Shown here: positions 6,493 through 10,521 of the stretch, piece by piece
Numbering within the stretch: the stretch's first letter is position 1
How the letters are laid out: each line of letters starts with the position of its first letter
Assembly (NCBI GenBank): GCA_018711755.1
Contig: DVHY01000098.1
Coordinates: 1-10,521 of the forward strand
Direction: 5' to 3'
Length of the DNA stretch: 10,521 nt
Source: Candidatus Limivicinus faecipullorum
GTDB taxonomy: Bacteria; Bacillota; Clostridia; Oscillospirales; Oscillospiraceae
Translations under genes and position numbers: made by a program
Notes under the pieces: model-generated
The model's database searches: none
The model's input: the letters and a program-made list of their open reading frames with translations, nothing else
Told to the model about the DNA's origin: nothing

Positions 6493-7908
6493 ATGCCCAG
6501 TACCTGGAACCGTTCCCCGGAGGAATTTCACAAGATATACCTGGCCAACACCGAGGCCTTTTATCGGGTAGGCAGCAAGAGCCTGGCAAGGGAGCTGGAT
6601 GAATTCGTCACCGGCTGCGCCCTGAAGCTGTGGAGCCGGGCGGGGAACATCAACCAGCGCCATGTGGATATGGCAAACCAGATATACTCCAAGGGCCGGG
6701 AGCGGCCTGAATGGCTGCTGTGGTCCCTCACCGGCTCGGTGTGCCAGGAGGACGTGTTCCTGCCCCCGGCCTTTTACTGGGACCTGGCGGAGCAGGACGC
6801 CCGCCGGGACGGCCAGGCCTCCCGCACCTTCATACGCATGCTCACCAACATCCTGCTGTATCTGGCGGCGGCGGACGACGATGTGAGCTTCGCCGAGGCG
6901 GAGTTTATCACCCAGTGCGCCGACAAGCTGGGGGCCGTATGCGACGCCTGCGGAGTGAAGAAAAGCGACAGAGCCCTGGACCCCATGGACTATGTGAGCT
7001 CCGACGAGCCCAGCTTCATGGATAAGGCCCCGGGCAGAAGAGCCGAGGCAGGCGGGGCGGCGGAAGGGAAAAAGGCGGCGGCAGAGGAACCGGCGGAGAA
7101 GCCGGACTTTGAGCAGCTCATGGCCCAGCTGGACTCCCTGGTGGGGCTGGAGAGCGTGAAGAAAGACGTAAAAGACCTGGTGAACCTGATGAAGGTGCGG
7201 AAGCTCCGCCAGGAGGCGGGGCTGCCGGTGCCGCCCATGAGCCTGCACATGGTGTTCATGGGCAACCCCGGCACAGGCAAGACCACCGTGGCCCGGCTCA
7301 TGGCGGGGCTCTACGCCGCCATCGGCGTGCTGAGCAAGGGCCAGCTGGTGGAGGTGGACCGCTCCGGGCTGGTGGCGGGCTATGTGGGCCAGACGGCTTT
7401 GAAGACCCAGGAGGCGGTCAAATCCGCCCTGGGCGGCGTGCTGTTTATCGACGAGGCCTACTCCCTCTCTTCCGGCGGGGAGAACGACTTCGGCCGGGAG
7501 GCCATAGAGACCATACTGAAAGCCATGGAGGACCACAGGGATGATCTCATCGTCATCGTGGCCGGCTATGACAAGCCCATGGAGAAGTTCCTGGGCTCCA
7601 ACCCGGGCCTTGAGTCCCGCTTCAACAAGTACTTCCACTTCCCCGACTATACGGGGGAGGAGCTGCTGGCCATATTCAAGGGCCAGTGCGGGAAAAACGG
7701 CTACGCCCTCACCGCTGAGGCGGAACAGGCCGCCGGGGAGCTGTTCAGGGCTCTCTACGAAAACCGGGACGAGAACTTCGGCAACGGCCGGGACGTGCGC
7801 AACTGCTTTGAAGATATGATAGTGCGCCAGTCCAACCGGGTGGCCGCTATGGAGGAGCCCGACAGAGAGGCGCTGATGGCGGTGCTGCCGGAGGACCTGA
7901 AAGACTGA
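6493..7908 (+). CDS. CbbX/SpoVK-family AAA+ ATPase with TerB-like N-terminal segment
   Basis: A 471-aa cytoplasmic protein. The C-terminal AAA+ module (about 205-471) is of the CbbX/SpoVK/EccA type: Walker A GNPGTGKTT (257-265), a pore-loop-like GLVAGYVGQT around Y297, Walker B VLFIDEAY (316-323, D320/E321), sensor 1 near 353-359, arginine-finger motif SNPGLESRF (R376) and sensor 2 GNGRDVRN (R433 or R436). All ATPase motifs are intact; the family assembles into hexamers that remodel partner proteins. The N-terminal 175 residues are helical. Residues about 117-147 (LLYLAAADDDVSFAEAEFI in their middle) resemble the helix-acid loop-helix core of TerB-like domains. A charged, Ala/Glu/Lys-rich linker (about 178-205) joins the halves. 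The start follows AAGGAG (6478-6483) by 9 nt. The gene stands alone with its own promoter and terminator, so context does not name the client protein. Confidence 0.9.
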   Translation: MPSTWNRSPEEFHKIYLANTEAFYRVGSKSLARELDEFVTGCALKLWSRAGNINQRHVDMANQIYSKGRERPEWLLWSLTGSVCQEDVFLPPAFYWDLAEQDARRDGQASRTFIRMLTNILLYLAAADDDVSFAEAEFITQCADKLGAVCDACGVKKSDRALDPMDYVSSDEPSFMDKAPGRRAEAGGAAEGKKAAAEEPAEKPDFEQLMAQLDSLVGLESVKKDVKDLVNLMKVRKLRQEAGLPVPPMSLHMVFMGNPGTGKTTVARLMAGLYAAIGVLSKGQLVEVDRSGLVAGYVGQTALKTQEAVKSALGGVLFIDEAYSLSSGGENDFGREAIETILKAMEDHRDDLIVIVAGYDKPMEKFLGSNPGLESRFNKYFHFPDYTGEELLAIFKGQCGKNGYALTAEAEQAAGELFRALYENRDENFGNGRDVRNCFEDMIVRQSNRVAAMEEPDREALMAVLPEDLKD

Positions 7909-7919
7909 GAGAGGAAAAC

Positions 7920-7964
7920 ATAAGGCAGGGCGGCGCAAACAGCGCCGTCCTGCCTTATATATTT
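7920..7964. terminator. bidirectional terminator between convergent genes
   Basis: A 17-bp stem (7920-7936 with 7942-7958, one G-U pair) with a 5-nt AAACA loop lies between the AAA+ gene ending at 7908 and the oppositely oriented phosphodiesterase gene ending at 8002. The T-run is interrupted on the plus strand (TATATTTG) and is GTTTTCC on the minus strand, so it is a strong hairpin with modest U-tracts on both sides. It probably ends both transcripts. Confidence 0.8.
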
Positions 7965-8001
7965 GTGACTCAAGGAAATGTCAGGCTATGTATCCGGGCC
8001 C

Positions 8002-8814
8002 TCACTTGAAGCTCAGCCTGGGCTTGTAAAATTCAAAGATGACTGCGTCACGGCCCTTTTCGTTTCTGGGCTCGTGGGAGGTCCAGCCCACCTTCATGGC
8101 GCCCAGCAGCTCCGAGAAGCGCACTGCCAGAGGCCGGGGGCCTATGCGGTAGGCTATGAACTGGGGACGGGCTATAAAGTTCATGAGACAATGAGAGAAT
8201 ATAAAGGCCCAGGGCTTTTTCATGTCGTAGTACTTAGCGGGCATGGCCAGCTGGCCCCGCAGCATATCCCGGGCGTGAAAACGGAACCAGGCCACTATGA
8301 GGGGGTTGAAGCTCTCCACGCACACGCTGCCCCGGTAATCGTTCAGCAGGGAGAGGGTCTTGCGGCAGAGCTCCCGGTTGTTGGGGCCGTTCTTGATCTC
8401 CAGTATGATGGGCCCCCGGCCCCGGATCACCTCCAGAACCTGGCTGAGCAGAGGTATGCGCTCCTCCGTGCCGCAGAGGGGGAACTGCTGCAGCTGCTCA
8501 AAACTGTAGTCCTCCACCCGGCCTTCCACGCCGCAGACACGGCTCAGGTCATCGTCGTGAAATACCACCACCTGGCCGTCCCGGCTCAAATGTACGTCCA
8601 GCTCCACACCATAGCCCGCCCGGGCGGCCAGACGGAAAGCGGCGATGGAGTTTTCCGGCACGGACTTGTCCCGGGAATGGAGGCCCCGGTGGGCAAAGTT
8701 CATGCCCATAAAGGGGGCTTTCTGCCGCCTGCCGGCGTGGCCCGGGGCCAGAAGAAAAACGGGAGCCGCCGCCGCTGCGGCCGCCGCCAATATCAGCTTG
8801 CTGTTTTTTGTCAA
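8002..8814 (-). CDS. glycerophosphodiester phosphodiesterase, membrane-anchored or secreted
   Basis: A 270-aa GDPD-family enzyme that should hydrolyse glycerophosphodiesters to sn-glycerol 3-phosphate and an alcohol. The TIM-barrel motifs are complete: H42-R43-G44 (AHRG), PENS at 53-56, E71 and D73 in GVELDVHLSRDG, H86 in VVFHDD, E139/K141 in LEIKN, and a late GWTSHEP strand. Residues 1-22 form a short basic start followed by a hydrophobic stretch with eight consecutive alanines, so the protein is probably anchored on or exported across the membrane. I chose the TTG at 8814 because GAGGTG (8821-8826) lies 6 nt upstream and the predicted transcription start is near 8850. An in-frame TTG at 8835 would add seven residues but has no clear ribosome site. 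The first ATG would remove the membrane segment. It could recycle phospholipid or teichoic-acid headgroups; the substrate is an inference. Confidence 0.92.
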   Translation of the reverse strand: MTKNSKLILAAAAAAAAPVFLLAPGHAGRRQKAPFMGMNFAHRGLHSRDKSVPENSIAAFRLAARAGYGVELDVHLSRDGQVVVFHDDDLSRVCGVEGRVEDYSFEQLQQFPLCGTEERIPLLSQVLEVIRGRGPIILEIKNGPNNRELCRKTLSLLNDYRGSVCVESFNPLIVAWFRFHARDMLRGQLAMPAKYYDMKKPWAFIFSHCLMNFIARPQFIAYRIGPRPLAVRFSELLGAMKVGWTSHEPRNEKGRDAVIFEFYKPRLSFK

Positions 8815-8856
8815 TGGGAGCACCTCTTCCAACAAAGGATATTTTCTTTTACATGT

Positions 8857-8886
8857 ATTTTACCACTTCCAGCTTGCCCCAGTCAA
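8857..8886 (-). promoter_or_regulatory. promoter of the phosphodiesterase gene
   Basis: On the minus strand, TTGACT (8886-8881) and TAAAAT (8862-8857) are spaced by 18 bp, a near-consensus pair. Transcription would start near 8850, 36 nt before the chosen TTG at 8814, which supports that start over the TTG at 8835. Confidence 0.7.
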
Positions 8887-8894
8887 TTTTCTTA

Positions 8895-8923
8895 TTGTAA
8901 AATTTGCACGGTTATTATAAAAT
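8895..8923 (+). promoter_or_regulatory. probable promoter of the MFS transporter gene
   Basis: TTGTAA (8895-8900), a 17-bp spacer and TAAAAT (8918-8923) give an acceptable sigma-A promoter. The surrounding sequence is very AT-rich, and other -10-like hexamers (8916-8921, 8923-8928) are present at poorer spacing. It is back to back with the phosphodiesterase promoter, so a regulator bound here could affect both genes. Confidence 0.5.
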
Positions 8924-8953
8924 ATAAAGCATAAATTTGCGGAGGATTCACAA

Positions 8954-10288
8954 ATGAAGCTGAACAACAAACGCACTATATTGGTGGGCTTGGCCTTTCT
9001 GTCCATATGCGCCTTCTGGCAGATGTACGACAGTATAGTGCCTTTGATACTCACCAATACCTTCCACCTGAACGAGACTCTGTCCGGGGCCATCATGGCG
9101 GCGGACAATGTGCTGGCCCTGTTTTTGCTGCCCATCTTCGGCGGTATCTCCGACAGGACCAATACCAGGATAGGCAAGCGCATGCCCTTTATCCTCTTCG
9201 GCACCGGCTGCGCCATTATCCTTATGAATGTCCTGCCCCTGCTGGACAACGGCTATGCGGCGTCCCCCTCCGGATTTGAGCTGGTGTCTTTCGTAATTGT
9301 GCTGGGCCTGCTGCTCATTGCCATGGGCACCTACCGCTCTCCCGCCGTGGCCCTGATGCCCGACGTGACCCCCAAGCCCCTGCGCTCCAAAGGCAACGCC
9401 ATTATCAACCTCATGGGCGCCGTGGGCGGCATAATCTACCTGGGAGTGGCGGCGGTGATGTACCCCAACTCCAAAGTACAGGGCCTGGAGCATGTGAACT
9501 ACCAGCCCCTGTTCATGGTGGTATCCGCCATCATGTTCGTCTCCATTGCCCTGCTGTTTCTCACCATCAAGGAGCCCAAGCTCTCCGCAGAGAACCAGGC
9601 CCTGGAAAAGCAGCACCCGGAATGGGACCTGGCCCGGGACGACGGCAGCGGCCACGAGGTGCTGCCCGCCCCGGTGAAGCGTTCCCTGGGCTTCCTGCTG
9701 GCCTCCATCGCCCTGTGGTTCATAGGCTATAACGGCGTCACCACCTGGTTTACCACCTACGTGAGCGTGGTCATGGGCCAGGGCCTGGGCGGAGCGTCCA
9801 CCTGCCTGCTTATAGCCACCGGCGGCGCCATAGTCTCCTACATACCCATAGGCGCCCTGGCCTCCAAAATAGGCCGGAGAAAGACCATAATGGGGGGCAT
9901 AATACTGCTGGCTGCCTGCTTTGCCCTGGGCTATGTGCTCACAACTGCCTACAGCAGCATAAACGCAGTGATGTTCGTAGTCTTTGCCCTGGTGGGCCTG
10001 GCCTGGGCCGCCATCAACGTCAACTCCCTGCCCATGGTGGTGGAGATGTGCAAGGGCTCGGATATAGGCAAGTTCACCGGATACTACTACACCGCTTCCA
10101 TGTCCGCTCAAATAGTTACCCCCATGCTGGCCGGCACCCTTATGCGCCATATAGATTACCGGGTGCTCTTCCCCTACGCCGCCTTCTTCGTGGCCATGAG
10201 CTTTGCGACCATGGTCTTCGTGCGTCACGGCGACGTAAAGGCCCAGGGCAAACGGGGCCTGGAGGCCTTCGAGGATATGGACGACTGA
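8954..10288 (+). CDS. MFS transporter, GPH/SLC45-like sugar carrier
   Basis: A 444-aa integral membrane protein with about 12 hydrophobic segments in two halves joined by a polar loop (about 206-243). The MFS loop 2-3 signature appears as GGISDRTNTRIGKR (63-76) and its repeat in the second half as GALASKIGRRK (300-310). The acidic D51-N pair at the end of the second segment, RSPAVALMPDVTP (128-140) and FTGYYYTASMSAQIVTP (374-390) resemble glycoside-pentoside-hexuronide and SLC45-type sugar carriers. A cation-coupled sugar or oligosaccharide substrate is therefore likely but not proven. The ATG at 8954 follows GCGGAGG (ending 8945) by 8 nt. No glycoside hydrolase or sugar kinase is adjacent. 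It is a single-gene unit with a strong terminator downstream. The C-terminal tail is acidic and cytoplasmic. Confidence 0.88.
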   Translation: MKLNNKRTILVGLAFLSICAFWQMYDSIVPLILTNTFHLNETLSGAIMAADNVLALFLLPIFGGISDRTNTRIGKRMPFILFGTGCAIILMNVLPLLDNGYAASPSGFELVSFVIVLGLLLIAMGTYRSPAVALMPDVTPKPLRSKGNAIINLMGAVGGIIYLGVAAVMYPNSKVQGLEHVNYQPLFMVVSAIMFVSIALLFLTIKEPKLSAENQALEKQHPEWDLARDDGSGHEVLPAPVKRSLGFLLASIALWFIGYNGVTTWFTTYVSVVMGQGLGGASTCLLIATGGAIVSYIPIGALASKIGRRKTIMGGIILLAACFALGYVLTTAYSSINAVMFVVFALVGLAWAAINVNSLPMVVEMCKGSDIGKFTGYYYTASMSAQIVTPMLAGTLMRHIDYRVLFPYAAFFVAMSFATMVFVRHGDVKAQGKRGLEAFEDMDD

Positions 10289-10293
10289 GATTC

Positions 10294-10320
10294 CTATATT
10301 TTAGACACAGTGTAATATAG
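10294..10320. repeat. interrupted dyad downstream of the transporter gene
   Basis: Arms CTATATT (10294-10300) and AATATAG (10314-10320) enclose an inner 9-bp palindrome ACACAGTGT (10305-10313); a 4-nt TTAG bulge on the left breaks full symmetry. It sits between the stop of the transporter gene and its terminator hairpin. It could be a protein-binding site or a weak RNA hairpin. No function can be assigned. Confidence 0.25.
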
Positions 10321-10324
10321 ACCT

Positions 10325-10352
10325 AAGCCGCAGGCAGATGCCTGCGGCTTTT
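10325..10352 (+). terminator. intrinsic terminator after the transporter gene
   Basis: An 11-bp perfect stem, AAGCCGCAGGC/GCCTGCGGCTT, with loop AGAT is followed by TTTT overlapping its end (10349-10352). It ends rightward transcription of the MFS gene. It also lies just past the stop of the convergent XRE gene and may serve it too, although no T-run follows on that strand. Confidence 0.88.
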
Positions 10353-10357
10353 GCAGC

Positions 10358-10521
10358 TTATTTCAGCTCCTGCTCCAGACCGTCAAATTCCGGAGTGGAA
10401 AAGAACTCGCCAAGAGTGATATCAAGACCGTCGCATAATTTTTTGATGGTAATTATTGATACATCCCGCCTGCGCCGGTCCAAAAGACTGTACACGGTGG
10501 ATGGAGTTACCCCGGAAATGT
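10358..10521 (-). CDS. XRE-family HTH regulator, C-terminal part only (cut by window edge)
   Basis: Reading leftward from the window edge, an open frame of 53 codons ends at TAA (10360-10358). It contains SGVTPSTVYSLLDRRRRDVS followed by IITIKKLCDGLDITLGEFF, which is the second half of a Cro/C1-type helix-turn-helix domain: recognition helix, then the typical T-x-x-K-[IL]-C-x-[GA]-L-x-I-[ST]-L-x-[ED]-F-F closing helix. A short acidic tail ends the protein. Such small regulators (usually 65-120 aa) bind DNA as dimers. The start, promoter and first helices lie outside the window. What it controls is unknown; the adjacent dyad at 10294-10320 is one speculative target. Confidence 0.85.
   Translation of the reverse strand, partial: ISGVTPSTVYSLLDRRRRDVSIITIKKLCDGLDITLGEFFSTPEFDGLEQELK

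Noticed and set aside
6452..6571. An upstream ORF in the leader of the ATPase gene that overlaps its start
   Set aside because: It starts at an ATG without a ribosome site, and its roughly 39-residue product has the composition of an out-of-frame reading of the ATPase gene.
6493..7908. Reading the AAA+ gene as true spoVK or cbbX
   Set aside because: The ATPase core fits the family, but there is no sporulation or rubisco gene nearby and the N-terminal half differs, so no gene symbol is justified.
5896..7938. A 680-codon minus-strand open frame across the thioesterase and ATPase genes
   Set aside because: It crosses two well-supported genes, a terminator and a promoter, and has H/Q/G/L-rich shadow composition with no recognisable motif.
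8948..10228. A 426-codon minus-strand open frame opposite the MFS gene
   Set aside because: The translation is dominated by G, H and Q, as expected from the complement of a membrane-protein gene. No ribosome site or domain was seen.
1..10521. CRISPR array, IS element, phage or defence island
   Set aside because: No regularly spaced direct repeats, transposase, integrase, recombinase or known defence protein was found. Gene content and base composition look like ordinary chromosome.

Overview
The window looks like part of a chromosome from an anaerobic Firmicute of the class Clostridia, probably near the Oscillospiraceae/Ruminococcaceae. Grounds: GC-rich coding DNA with frequent ATA, CGG and AGG codons, short AT-rich intergenic gaps, strong GGAGG-type ribosome binding sites, sigma-A-like promoters (TTGAMN-16/18-TATAAT) and clostridial protein families. 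The taxonomic call is an inference. I see no IS element, CRISPR array, tRNA or rRNA. Nearly all the DNA is explained by nine complete genes and one truncated gene.

Layout. (1) 1-124: AT-rich edge with a possible leftward promoter, then a terminator. (2) 164-2146 (-): a YyaL/SSP411-type protein with an N-terminal thioredoxin-like DUF255 domain and a C-terminal alpha/alpha-barrel. (3) 2268-4634 (+): a tightly coupled three-gene unit of a TPR protein, a DUF4037-like nucleotidyltransferase-fold protein and a small metallo-beta-lactamase-fold protein. The hydrolase lacks one canonical metal ligand (HxHxDH reads HEHYGH). (4) 4790-6363 (+): a two-gene operon with its own promoter and terminator, made of a MocR/LysN-type PLP aminotransferase and a FlK-like hotdog thioesterase that overlap by ATGA. 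(5) 6493-7908 (+): a single-gene unit encoding a CbbX/SpoVK-family AAA+ ATPase whose N-terminal part carries a TerB-like segment. (6) 8002-8814 (-): a membrane-anchored or secreted glycerophosphodiester phosphodiesterase, converging on the ATPase gene at a shared 17-bp hairpin. (7) 8954-10288 (+): an MFS/GPH-like sugar transporter, divergent from the phosphodiesterase across a short AT-rich gap with opposed promoters. (8) 10358-10521 (-): the C-terminal end of an XRE-family regulator, cut by the window edge.

How the genes work together. The strongest functional links are within the two plus-strand operons. The TPR-nucleotidyltransferase-hydrolase unit has the form of a small uncharacterised modification system: a scaffold, an enzyme with an intact GS...DxD motif, and an MBL-fold hydrolase with an altered metal site. 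The aminotransferase-thioesterase pair probably serves amino-acid or 2-oxo-acid metabolism. The other genes look like independent housekeeping or accessory units. The most novel-looking items are the three-gene unit and the TerB-like/AAA+ fusion. Neither is proven to be a new system from sequence alone.
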